Source: Lachnoclostridium sp. UBA3775
GTDB lineage: Bacteria > Bacillota > Clostridia > Lachnospirales > Lachnospiraceae
Reading direction: 5' to 3'
DNA length: 17,151 nt
Assembly (NCBI GenBank): GCA_002369525.1
Contig: DFFN01000108.1
Span: 1,905-19,055 of the forward strand
A program made the translations under genes and the position numbers. Under the pieces are notes generated by a model. The model was not told where the DNA came from, searched no databases, and saw only the letters and a list, made by a program, of their open reading frames with translations. Positions 7,665 to 14,720 of this stretch are shown here, one piece after another; position 1 is the stretch's first letter; each line of letters begins with the position of its first letter.

Positions 7665-7678
7665 GCCGGCCTGCCGGC
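7665..7678 (-). promoter_or_regulatory. Short GC hairpin in the 5' leader
   Basis: GCCGG and CCGGC flank a four-base loop just upstream of the ribosome site of the gene at 7649. It could modestly affect translation start; no known motif. Confidence 0.25.
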
Positions 7679-7710
7679 TTCGTATGTTTTCTTCTTTCGT
7701 TCTGCGGTAA

Positions 7711-7739
7711 AGTATAGCACAGTTTTGCCTGTCTGTCAT
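7711..7739 (-). promoter_or_regulatory. Extended -10 promoter of the coiled-coil protein gene
   Basis: Minus strand has ATGACA (7739-7734), 17 bases, then TATACT (7716-7711) preceded by TGC, an extended -10. The leader is about 55 bases long. Confidence 0.7.
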
Positions 7740-7808
7740 TTAACCTGCGGTTCAATTAAAGAGTATCGTGTCGGACTTTTCCTGCTTGCCGGCGGCAGGG
7801 TGCCAACC

Positions 7809-7839
7809 AAAGCAGGAGTTTTTGGCTCTTGCTTTTTTT
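7809..7839 (+). terminator. Orphan plus-strand intrinsic terminator with alternative pairing
   Basis: AAAGCAGGAG (7809-7818) pairs with CTCTTGCTTT (7826-7835) with one wobble and a seven-base loop, running into a tract of seven T (7833-7839). No plus-strand gene lies upstream to be terminated. CCTGCTT (7781-7787) is the exact complement of AAGCAGG (7810-7816), which would break the terminator stem, as in an attenuator. The T-run overlaps the -35 of the next promoter. Confidence 0.6.
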
Positions 7840-7857
7840 GCGGTTTGTAGGTATAAT
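7829..7857 (+). promoter_or_regulatory. Promoter of the gmk-like/holB/ricT/trmN6/rsmI operon
   Basis: TTGCTT (7829-7834), 17 bases, then a perfect TATAAT (7852-7857). The predicted start is near 7864, at the 5' edge of the structured leader element. Confidence 0.6.
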
Positions 7858-7859
7858 AC

Positions 7860-8029
7860 TTGTGATTACAGTGCTAAAAGTCAATCCACACGTCGAGCTC
7901 GCTCGTAAGTGGGGATTTGACTTTGACAGCACCCCACACGTGAGCAAGTAGTGGGGTAGGGGCCCCACGGATTGCGAATGTGGGGGAGGATTGTGGGAGT
8001 GCGCAGCACGAAACAATCCGTAATCACAA
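7860..8029 (+). ncRNA. Putative structured leader RNA or intergenic element with five stems
   Basis: TTGTGATTAC (7860-7869) and GTAATCACAA (8020-8029) are perfect inverted arms enclosing four further stems in order. They are 7877-7891 with 7909-7924 (about 14 pairs, one bulge and one mismatch); ACCCCAC 7931-7937 with GTGGGGT 7951-7957; CCCCAC 7963-7968 with GTGGGG 7980-7985; and GGATTGT 7988-7994 with ACAATCC 8013-8019, the last capped by GTGC-GCA-GCAC. The CCCCAC and GTGGGG copies could also pair with their neighbours, giving alternative folds. The element begins where transcription should start and ends 40 bases before the guanylate kinase-like gene, so it would be its 5' leader. I do not recognise a known riboswitch. 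A dispersed repeat element is the main alternative. Confidence 0.55.
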
Positions 8030-8069
8030 TTTTTGTAAGCAAATGTAAAGCGCGGAAAGGCGGACACTT

Positions 8070-8675
8070 ATGCAGCCGGAAAAAAACCACAGGCTTTTTC
8101 TTGTCATGGGAAAGAGCGCAACCGGAAAGGATCATATTTACAAGGCTCTGCTTGAAAAAATGCCGGAGCTTGTTTCGGTTGTGCCTTATACTACCAGGCC
8201 GATGAGGGAAACCGAGGTCGAGGGCGTGGAATATCATTTCTTAAGTGAGCCGCAGATGGAAGAACTGGATGCTTTGGGAAAAATCATCGAGAGACGCTGT
8301 TATCAGACCGTTATGGGTCCCTGGTACTATATGACGGTTGATGACGGGCAGATCGACCTTTCTGCGCATTCAAGCCTGCTTATCGTGACTCCCGAAGCCT
8401 ACGGAAAGCTCCGTGACTACTTTGGTGAGGATTATACGGTTCCGCTCTACATTGAGTCGCCCGATGCCGAAAGGCTTAAGCGCTCGATAAAAAGGGAGGA
8501 AAAGCAGGAAAAGCCCGTGTTTGCCGAGGTTTGCAGGAGATATCTTGCGGATGAGCAGGACTTTTCCGAGGAGGTTCTTTCGGGCCTTGGAATCACAAAG
8601 CGCTTTGAAAACATAGATTTTGACGCCTGTGTTCAGGAAGCTGCGGATTATATAAGGAAAACGGCCGGTATCTGA
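8070..8675 (+). CDS. Guanylate kinase-like P-loop protein
   Basis: A 201-residue protein of the guanylate kinase fold. The P-loop is GKSATGKD at 14-21 (family form GPSGSGKS/T): the Lys is kept but the usual Ser/Thr after it is Asp. The GMP-binding segment begins PYTTRPMRETEVEGVEYHFL (39-58), a classic gmk signature. The later YGT region is changed to GPWYYMT (83-89). Guanylate kinase converts GMP and ATP to GDP and ADP; the altered residues leave activity open. In Bacillus the corresponding place ahead of holB is held by thymidylate kinase, and clostridia often have a gmk-like gene there, so this is probably a second paralogue besides the housekeeping gmk. GGAAAGGCGG supports ATG 8070. It is the first gene of the operon, 11 bases before holB, and follows the structured leader. 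Confidence 0.85.
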   Translation: MQPEKNHRLFLVMGKSATGKDHIYKALLEKMPELVSVVPYTTRPMRETEVEGVEYHFLSEPQMEELDALGKIIERRCYQTVMGPWYYMTVDDGQIDLSAHSSLLIVTPEAYGKLRDYFGEDYTVPLYIESPDAERLKRSIKREEKQEKPVFAEVCRRYLADEQDFSEEVLSGLGITKRFENIDFDACVQEAADYIRKTAGI

Positions 8676-8686
8676 GAGGAAAGCCG

Positions 8687-9670
8687 ATGAGAAACTGGAA
8701 CGAGATAATCGGAAACAAAAGAATTCTTGACAATCTTAAATCGGTCGTGGCCGAGAACAGGCCGGCCCATGCGATAGCCTTTCATGGTCCGGACGGGATC
8801 GGAAAGAGAACGGCTGCGGAGATTTTTGCAAAAAGCCTTCAGTGCGAAAACAGGGGCGATTCCTTCGAACCCTGCGGAACCTGCAGATCATGCCTGCAGT
8901 TTGATTCCGGAAACCAGCCGGATGTCATCAGGGTGACGCATGAAAAGGCCGCCGTCAGCGTTGACGACATAAGAAACCAGGTAGTTGCTCCGATGCAGAT
9001 ACTTCCGTACAGCTCGCCCAGAAAGATTTTCATCATGGACGAGGCCGAGAAGATGAACGAGCAGGCGCAGAATGCTTTGCTTAAAACGCTTGAGGAGCCG
9101 CCGGAGTACGGTATCATCATACTTCTTACCAACAACATGGAAAGCTTCCTTGAAACCATACGTTCGCGCGTGGTGTGCTATGATTTCATGCCGGTCGGGA
9201 CCGAAGACATAAAAAGTTTTCTGATCAGGGAAAAGAAGATTCCGGATTACCAGGCGCGTATTGCCGCGGGTGCAAGCGGAGGATGCCCGGGACTTGCGTA
9301 TGTATGGGCCGATTCCGAGGAATTTGCCGCAAAGAGGGAGTATGCGGAAAGAATACTGAGAAAGATAGGCGAGCTTCCTGCCGGCACGATAATCGCTACG
9401 GCAAAGGAAAATGCAAAAAACAAGGATGATATCGAGTTTTTCCTTCGCATGCTTGAAAACTGGATCAGGGACGTGCTTGTGATAAAGAGCGGCGCGCCCA
9501 AAAGGGTGTCAATGTTCACCGAAGAGATGAAAATACTGAAAAAACAGGCCGACAGCCTTGAATATGGATTTTTCGGAGAAATCAGCGCTGCGACAGATAC
9601 GCTTCGCGAACGTCTCCGTTACAATGTAAATGCGGAGATCAGCTTTGAGGATCTTCTTTTAAAACTATAG
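8687..9670 (+). CDS. holB: DNA polymerase III delta-prime subunit (clamp loader)
   Basis: A 327-residue AAA+ protein. The N-terminal WNEIIGNKRILDNLKSVV is typical of DnaX/HolB. The Walker A is GPDGIGKRT (34-42), intact, unlike that of E. coli delta-prime. A four-Cys zinc site lies at Cys53, Cys63, Cys66 and Cys69. The Walker B is KIFIMDEAEKM (113-123), followed by NALLKTLEEPP, and the sensor/arginine-finger region is ETIRSRVVCYDF, where the family's SRC becomes SRV. The C-terminal third is the helical collar domain. The protein sits in the clamp loader that places the beta sliding clamp on DNA. AGAGGAAAGCC lies ahead of the ATG. It is 24 bases before the preferred start of ricT. Length is normal for Firmicutes. 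Confidence 0.95.
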   Translation: MRNWNEIIGNKRILDNLKSVVAENRPAHAIAFHGPDGIGKRTAAEIFAKSLQCENRGDSFEPCGTCRSCLQFDSGNQPDVIRVTHEKAAVSVDDIRNQVVAPMQILPYSSPRKIFIMDEAEKMNEQAQNALLKTLEEPPEYGIIILLTNNMESFLETIRSRVVCYDFMPVGTEDIKSFLIREKKIPDYQARIAAGASGGCPGLAYVWADSEEFAAKREYAERILRKIGELPAGTIIATAKENAKNKDDIEFFLRMLENWIRDVLVIKSGAPKRVSMFTEEMKILKKQADSLEYGFFGEISAATDTLRERLRYNVNAEISFEDLLLKL

Positions 9671-9694
9671 AGGGCAATGCGCCCGGGAGGTAAA

Positions 9695-10606
9695 ATGGTT
9701 AAAATCATCGGTGTCCGATTCAGACGGACCGGAAAAGTATATTATTTCGACCCTGCAGGCTACGATGTGTCAAGAGGAGAGCATGTCATTGTGGAGACGA
9801 TAAGGGGCGTGGAGTACGGCTTTGTTATCCTCGGACCTAAGGAGGTTGAGGAAAGCGAGATAGTGGCTCCTTTAAAGACGATAATCCGTCCCGCAACGCC
9901 CGAGGATGACGAGAGGCATGCGGAAAATCTTGCAAAAGAAAAGAACGCAATGGAAATCTGCCGCGAAAAATGTTTAAAGCATGGGCTTGATATGAAGGTC
10001 GTTGACTGTGAATACACGTTTGACGGAGGAAAGGTACTGTTTTATTTCACTGCGGACGGAAGGGTCGATTTCAGGGAGCTGGTAAAGGACCTTGCCTCTG
10101 TCTTCAGGACAAGGATAGAGCTCAGGCAGATTGGCGTCAGGGACGAGACCAAGCTTCTCGGCGGCATAGGAATATGCGGCAGGGAGCTTTGCTGCGCAAG
10201 CTATTTAAGCGAGTTCATCCCGGTGTCCGTAAAGATGGCAAAGGATCAGAATTTAAGCCTTAATCCCACAAAGATAAGCGGAAACTGCGGCAGGCTGATG
10301 TGCTGTCTTAAGAATGAGGAGGCTGCCTATGAATATCTTAACAGCAAGCTTCCCGATGTGGGCGATTTTGTATATACCAAAGACGGTGAAAAGGGTGAGG
10401 TCATCGCCACTTCGGTGCTCCGCCAGAGAGTTAAGGTGGTTGTGCAGGAGGGAGCCGGTGACGAGGAAGTAAAGGAAGCCAAGGAATTTGACGTTGCCGA
10501 TCTCAAGTTTAAACCCAAGCGCCGTCATGTGAACTACGAGGATGACCGCGAGGCAAGGAAGCTCGAAGCGCTTGAAAGAAATGAGGGCTCTAGGCTGGAT
10601 GATTGA
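9695..10606 (+). CDS. ricT: PSP1-domain protein RicT/YaaT (RNA maturation, sporulation and competence factor)
   Basis: 303 residues from the preferred start. ATG 9695 is chosen over the in-frame ATG 9677 because GGGAGG stands at the right distance before it and the sequence then opens MVKIIGVRFRRTGKVYYFD, the usual family start. The PSP1 domain fills residues about 1-210. The diagnostic Cys cluster is seen as CGRELCC (161, 166, 167) and CGRLMCC (198, 203, 204). These residues relate to the [4Fe-4S] clusters of the RicA/RicF/RicT (Y-complex) that assists RNase Y in processing polycistronic mRNA in Bacillus. The C-terminus is a charged tail. The partners RicA and RicF are not in this window. 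The gene end overlaps the next start by eight bases, indicating coupling. Confidence 0.92.
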   Translation: MVKIIGVRFRRTGKVYYFDPAGYDVSRGEHVIVETIRGVEYGFVILGPKEVEESEIVAPLKTIIRPATPEDDERHAENLAKEKNAMEICREKCLKHGLDMKVVDCEYTFDGGKVLFYFTADGRVDFRELVKDLASVFRTRIELRQIGVRDETKLLGGIGICGRELCCASYLSEFIPVSVKMAKDQNLSLNPTKISGNCGRLMCCLKNEEAAYEYLNSKLPDVGDFVYTKDGEKGEVIATSVLRQRVKVVVQEGAGDEEVKEAKEFDVADLKFKPKRRHVNYEDDREARKLEALERNEGSRLDD

Positions 10607-11342
10607 TGAATCTTTGATAAAACCGGGAGAACGCTTTGACGACCTTGAGAGAAGCAACCTGCACATAATACAGGATCCGAAGCGCTTCTGCTTCGGAATG
10701 GATGCTGTGCTGCTGTCCGGGTTTATCAGGGTACCGCGCGGCGGGCGCGTACTTGATATGTGCACCGGAACGGGCATAATACCTCTGCTGCTTTCGGCAA
10801 AGACCGAAGCAGGGGAAATAATAGGTACGGAAATCCAGCCGGACAGTGCGGATATGGCTGCAAGAAGCGTAAAGGCCAATGCGCTTGAAGGAAAAATAAA
10901 GATATTGAATTCAGACATAAAGAATTCGCTTGAAATGTTCGGCAGGGACAGCTTCGATGCAGTAAGCTGCAACCCGCCCTACATGCCGGCAGGACGGGGA
11001 ATAACAAATCCCGGTGATGTAAAAGCAATAGCAAGGCATGAGATTTTATGTACCGTAGCCGATGTTTGTTCGCAGGCCGCGGCCGTACTTAAGGACGGCG
11101 GACATTTTTTCATGGTGCACCGTCCGGCGAGGCTTGCGGAAATCTTTGAAAGGCTGTCGGAAAACAGACTTGAGCCAAAGCGCATGAAATTTGTGCAGCC
11201 GGAGGCGGGAAAGAAGCCGAATATGGTCTTGATCGACGCCGTTAAGGGCGGCGGACGCGAATTAAATGTCGAAGAGCCGGTGATAGTGTTTAAGGAACCC
11301 GGCGTCTATTCTGATGAGATCAGGGATATTTACGGATATTAG
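10599..11342 (+). CDS. trmN6: tRNA1(Val) A37 N6-methyltransferase-like (TrmN6/YfiC/YabB)
   Basis: 247 residues from ATG 10599, which overlaps the ricT stop. Longer frames start at 10542 or 10581, but the family normally opens, as here, with a short MIDE-x-KPGERFDDL followed by the segment beginning HIIQDPKRFCFGMDAVLLSG. The Rossmann SAM-binding motif is LDMCTGTGIIPLLL (52-65), with the acidic residue of motif II in GTEIQP (76-81). The catalytic NPPY is at 125-128, the signature of N6-adenine methyltransferases. The protein is related to YabB in Bacillus and YfiC/TrmN6 in E. coli, which modifies A37 of tRNA1(Val); the exact tRNA target in Firmicutes is less certain. It is co-transcribed with ricT upstream and rsmI, whose start is 36 bases on. 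Confidence 0.88.
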   Translation: MIDESLIKPGERFDDLERSNLHIIQDPKRFCFGMDAVLLSGFIRVPRGGRVLDMCTGTGIIPLLLSAKTEAGEIIGTEIQPDSADMAARSVKANALEGKIKILNSDIKNSLEMFGRDSFDAVSCNPPYMPAGRGITNPGDVKAIARHEILCTVADVCSQAAAVLKDGGHFFMVHRPARLAEIFERLSENRLEPKRMKFVQPEAGKKPNMVLIDAVKGGGRELNVEEPVIVFKEPGVYSDEIRDIYGY

Positions 11343-11378
11343 TACGGGGGGGCAGCCCCACAGATTTTGGGAGGAAAT

Positions 11379-12230
11379 ATGTACGGAACGCTTTTCCTTG
11401 TCGGAACGCCTATCGGAAATCTGGAGGATATGAGCTACAGGGCGATAAGGACGCTTAAGGAAGCAGATATCATCGCCGCGGAGGACACAAGAAATTCCAT
11501 AAAGCTTCTGAATCATTTTGAAATAAATGTTCCGATGACAAGCTACCATGAATACAATAAAACCGAAAAGGGACATGAGCTGATCGCAAAGCTCCAGGAA
11601 GGGAAAAACATTGCTCTGATAACGGATGCGGGAATGCCTGGCATTTCGGATCCGGGCGAGGAGCTGGTTGCAATGGCCCATGCGGCAGGGGTTACGGTTT
11701 CGGTTGTGCCGGGACCTTCTGCAGTGATTTCGGCGCTTGTGATCTCGGGACTTCCCACAAGATGCTTTTCGTTCTATGCTTTCCTGCCTGCCGACAACAA
11801 GCCGAGGAAAAAGATGCTTACGGACATTGCGGCCGAGACAAAAACGCTTGTGCTCTATGAGGCGCCGCACCATCTTCTGAAAACACTGAAGGATTTAAGA
11901 GAGGCTCTCGGAAACCGCAGCATTTCGGTAGTCAAGGAACTGACGAAAAAGCACGAAAAAGTACTGAGAACCGATCTTGACGGTGCGATTCTTACATATG
12001 AAAACGAGGAGCCCAAGGGCGAATATGTGCTTGTGATCGCGGGACGCGACGCAAAGGAAGTACGCGAGGAGGAGATCGCCTCGTGGACGGAGATGCCGGT
12101 TGAAGAACATATGAAGTTCTATACCGATCAGGGCTTTGACAGAAAGGAAGCCATGAAGCTGGTAGCTAAGGACAGGGGAGTAGGAAAAAGGGAAATATAT
12201 TCAATGCTTACAAAAAACAGCCCGGAGTGA
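11379..12230 (+). CDS. rsmI: 16S rRNA cytidine-1402 2'-O-methyltransferase
   Basis: 283 residues from ATG 11379, selected over an upstream in-frame TTG (11367) because GGGAGG (11369-11374) is the ribosome site. The tetrapyrrole-methylase fold is clear: GTLFLVGTPIGNLEDMSYRA at the start, ADIIAAEDTRNSIKLLNHF, then GMPGISDPGEELV and VVPGPSAVISALVISGLPT, the SAM-binding loops of RsmI. A C-terminal helical domain (EVREEEIASWTEMPVEEHM onward) completes the usual length. The enzyme methylates the ribose of C1402 in the decoding centre together with RsmH. It is the last gene of the operon; its stop codon lies inside the loop of the terminator. The 36-base gap before it carries a G-run and a CAGCCCCAC segment resembling part of the element at 7860-8029. 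Confidence 0.95.
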   Translation: MYGTLFLVGTPIGNLEDMSYRAIRTLKEADIIAAEDTRNSIKLLNHFEINVPMTSYHEYNKTEKGHELIAKLQEGKNIALITDAGMPGISDPGEELVAMAHAAGVTVSVVPGPSAVISALVISGLPTRCFSFYAFLPADNKPRKKMLTDIAAETKTLVLYEAPHHLLKTLKDLREALGNRSISVVKELTKKHEKVLRTDLDGAILTYENEEPKGEYVLVIAGRDAKEVREEEIASWTEMPVEEHMKFYTDQGFDRKEAMKLVAKDRGVGKREIYSMLTKNSPE

Positions 12231-12246
12231 TCCGGGCTTTGTTTTT
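12213..12246. terminator. Bidirectional intrinsic terminator between rsmI and the HD hydrolase gene
   Basis: AGCCCGGA (12219-12226) and TCCGGGCT (12231-12238) enclose a GTGA loop. T-runs follow on both strands: TTTGTTTTT on plus and GTTTTTTG on minus. It serves both convergent operons and overlaps the rsmI stop codon. Confidence 0.92.
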
Positions 12247-12910
12247 ACAGTCTGCATATCGCATGCTTGTCGTTGTCCATCACGCTTAACAGATGGTATT
12301 TTAAAAGGAAGGCGGCGTCGTAGTACCTGCCGTCATAACCGAATTTAAGCTTGTCGAGAAGCGGCATTACATATTTTTCGGTCTCGTTGATGTATTCTAT
12401 CATTCTCTTGCGTGAGAAGGTTCCCATCATGGTCGAGATGTTGTTGCAGCGGTCGATGACCTTTGTTATCGTAGCGAGGCGGTTTGTAGAAATCGTTTCA
12501 TAATAACGGTCATGGGCCGTTTTCCATGTTTCACCCTCAAGTCTTTTGTAGGTCATGCAGCGCACAGCCTCCTGTACCTTAGGACATACCGGCAGTTCCC
12601 CGGGTTCTACGCCGCAGTCTTCGCATACATCGTGAAGGAGTATGGTTGCGATCAGCACATCCTCCTTAAGACCGAGCGCACAGGCATGGCAGGCCATGAG
12701 CAGCGGATGGTAAATGTATGGTATTGCTTCGCTGCCTTTTCTGGTCTGTCCCGCATGGTAGTTTTTCATCAGGGGAAGGGCGGTGAGGGTCTCGTTAAAG
12801 CCCAGCTTTTTTGCCGTTCTCTCAACGAAGCTGTACATATGCTCTTCGGAGAAAATGCGGTCATGCAGTTCCCATGGATCTTTTTCTTCCGGTGTAAGGT
12901 TATTTTCCAT
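12245..12910 (-). CDS. HD-domain phosphohydrolase, SpoT/Mesh1-like
   Basis: A 221-residue soluble protein. The metal and substrate motifs of the RelA/SpoT hydrolase half appear in order. These are His52 in YHAGQTRKGS, PYIYHP with His68, LLHDVCED with His93-Asp94 and Glu97-Asp98, and KVIDRCNN (150-157), the counterpart of KLADRxHN. That is the full set expected for a Mn-dependent (p)ppGpp 3'-pyrophosphohydrolase; no synthetase, TGS or ACT domain is present, so it resembles a small alarmone hydrolase or Mesh1. Cleavage of other nucleotides is possible. The start overlaps the carboxypeptidase gene by 11 bases (its ATG lies within the final codons), showing translational coupling, and the gene ends at a bidirectional terminator. 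Confidence 0.85.
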   Translation of the reverse strand: MENNLTPEEKDPWELHDRIFSEEHMYSFVERTAKKLGFNETLTALPLMKNYHAGQTRKGSEAIPYIYHPLLMACHACALGLKEDVLIATILLHDVCEDCGVEPGELPVCPKVQEAVRCMTYKRLEGETWKTAHDRYYETISTNRLATITKVIDRCNNISTMMGTFSRKRMIEYINETEKYVMPLLDKLKFGYDGRYYDAAFLLKYHLLSVMDNDKHAICRL

Positions 12911-14447
12911 TATAATCCTCGCTGTTTATTTCATGCATATCGTCAAAAGGCTGAATACTGCTCCGTCTGACCTCGGATACCGAGGATTCCACATCCGCGC
13001 CTGCATTTTCGTCAGGCTGTTTATAGTACAGATGGTCTATCTTAATCCTCGATTCCATGGGGAAAAGAAGGATTATGGCGATCACGCCCGCTATAAAAAG
13101 CACCAGGGCAACGGCGATGGAAAAAACTATCGCGTTGGTGAATACGGAGGAATAGCCCGACTTCACCTTTTCCCAGAAGCCCGGTGTTCCCGTTCCCTTT
13201 TCGCCTTTTTCGACATTTGCTGTGCCGGCAGGCCCCGGAAGCTTCAGATAGGCCGGAAAGATGCTGTTGAAAGCCAGTGCGCTCATCGAAAGCTCGTCGG
13301 AGTGGTAAAGAATGTCAGCCTCTCCGGCAAGAAGCCCGTTATAGTAAAGAAGCAGTCTTCCGATTTTGCTTTCCCTGTCCGAAAAAGTATTTTTGTTAAA
13401 ATATTCGACCCTCGTGGAAATCAGGGAAATATCGTATTTCTTCGGCAGTATCAGAAAGGCGGCAGGATCGAGATATATACCGCTCTCGTTTGAAAGCGTA
13501 AATAAAGGGCACTGCTCAAAAACAGCCGACAGGCCGTTGGGCTTTACGTTAAGTGCCGAGGAGATCGAAAGGATTTCGCAGTTCTGCTTTGCAAAATCGA
13601 AGAGCAGCTTGGTGTCTTTGTAGACACTGTCGTTATCCGGAGCGCCCATGACTATGCAGACCAGGTCCATCTTTCCGGAACTCATGTAGGTACAAAGAGC
13701 CCAGCTTCCGTCACCGCCGTAGGCGGAACCTCCGGTTTTTCCGGCATAGACCCCGTCATATCTGTCCTTGCCGTTCATCATGCGGTGGCTGCTTTTGACC
13801 TCATAGGAATTGCTCATGTCGGTTGCCCCGAGCTTTAGCCTGTCCGATGAGACTATGCTTTTATAGGAAGGAAATTCCTTCATCAGCTTTGCGGCCACGA
13901 GCCCCATGTCGTATGCACAGGAAGAATGGCCTTCGGCAAAAAGCCCCATGCCGTTTACAAAATTGCTGTTAACAAAACCTAGGTCCTTTGCGTAACGGTT
14001 CATTTTGGCGGCGAAGCCCTCCATCGAAGTGCCGGCCTTTTCGCAAAGCGCATAGGTGCAGTCCTCGGCCGATGCAAGCAGCATGCCTTTTACGGCATCC
14101 GACACGGTCACTGTCTCGTTGGCTTTGTAGCCGACTTTTGCGGCTGTCGGAAAATTCTGCTTTGCGGCCTGGGCCGAAACCTGAAGCATTCCGCCCGGTT
14201 CGAGCTCGTTAAGTACGATATATGCGGTAAGAAGCTTGGTAAGCGACGAAGGCTGTCCGCTTTCGCCTGCGTTTTTGGCATATAAAAGCGCACCGGTATT
14301 GACATCCATCACAACCGCAGATTTTGAAGCAATCTCCGGACCGCCCTCGCATATGGGCGAGGGAGCATCGGCGGCAATACCGAAGGAAAGGGTGAGCATG
14401 CACAGGATTAAAATTATTGCCGCAAATTTACTGTGCGTCATTCGCAT
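12900..14447 (-). CDS. Membrane-anchored D-Ala-D-Ala carboxypeptidase-like protein (peptidase S11)
   Basis: 515 residues. An N-terminal signal peptide (about 1-25) ends near GIAADAP. The S11 catalytic domain follows: SLTK at 68-71 (nucleophile Ser68, Lys71) and KTG at 237-239. The middle motif, normally SxN as in SGND/SAND, reads SAED at 126-129, so the Asn is Glu. Such enzymes trim the terminal D-Ala of peptidoglycan pentapeptides outside the membrane. A C-terminal DacF-like region leads to a membrane helix at about 430-455 and then a charged tail of about 60 residues. With a cleaved signal this tail would be cytoplasmic, unlike the amphipathic anchor of PBP5. ATG 14447 or 14441 is possible; both overlap the end of the pseudokinase gene. 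It is the middle gene of a three-gene operon. Confidence 0.9.
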   Translation of the reverse strand: MRMTHSKFAAIILILCMLTLSFGIAADAPSPICEGGPEIASKSAVVMDVNTGALLYAKNAGESGQPSSLTKLLTAYIVLNELEPGGMLQVSAQAAKQNFPTAAKVGYKANETVTVSDAVKGMLLASAEDCTYALCEKAGTSMEGFAAKMNRYAKDLGFVNSNFVNGMGLFAEGHSSCAYDMGLVAAKLMKEFPSYKSIVSSDRLKLGATDMSNSYEVKSSHRMMNGKDRYDGVYAGKTGGSAYGGDGSWALCTYMSSGKMDLVCIVMGAPDNDSVYKDTKLLFDFAKQNCEILSISSALNVKPNGLSAVFEQCPLFTLSNESGIYLDPAAFLILPKKYDISLISTRVEYFNKNTFSDRESKIGRLLLYYNGLLAGEADILYHSDELSMSALAFNSIFPAYLKLPGPAGTANVEKGEKGTGTPGFWEKVKSGYSSVFTNAIVFSIAVALVLFIAGVIAIILLFPMESRIKIDHLYYKQPDENAGADVESSVSEVRRSSIQPFDDMHEINSEDYNGK

Positions 14448-14720
14448 TTTTCTCTGCAGCCTCCCGGTCAGCCTCTTCCATGAGTCTTACGACCTCATCT
14501 ATGGCGGCGATTATTTCCCTGGTGTTCTTTTCGGCCTCCTCCTCAATGGCATCGCCGAAAACGGCATTGTGCTCGGCGTCTTCCATGAGCCTTACAACCT
14601 CGTCGGTCGATGCAAGGATCTCTTTGGTGTTCTTTTCGGCCTCTTCGTTAATCAGATCGTTGAATGCGGCATATATTTCCGCGTTGTCACGTATTGCGGC
14701 CACAGCATCGATGGCCTCGA
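14428..14720 (-). repeat. 105-base tandem repeats encoding the helical tail of the pseudokinase
   Basis: GGTGTTCTTTTCGGCCTC occurs on the plus strand at 14521 and again at 14626, exactly 105 bases (35 codons) apart, within two and a half copies of a 35-residue unit. DNA similarity is strong in the EEAEKNT part and looser elsewhere, so the duplication is not very recent or is under selection in part. Confidence 0.75.

Noticed and set aside
7790..7815. CAGGGTGCCAACC recalls a T-box core near an antiterminator-like stem.
   Set aside because: It does not match the T-box consensus AGGGTGGNACCGCG, there is no specifier stem, and no aminoacyl-tRNA or amino acid gene follows.
7756..8067. 103-codon open frame on the minus strand across the structured element.
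   Set aside because: It covers inverted repeats, a promoter and a terminator, has no ribosome site or family likeness, and lies between two well-supported divergent genes.
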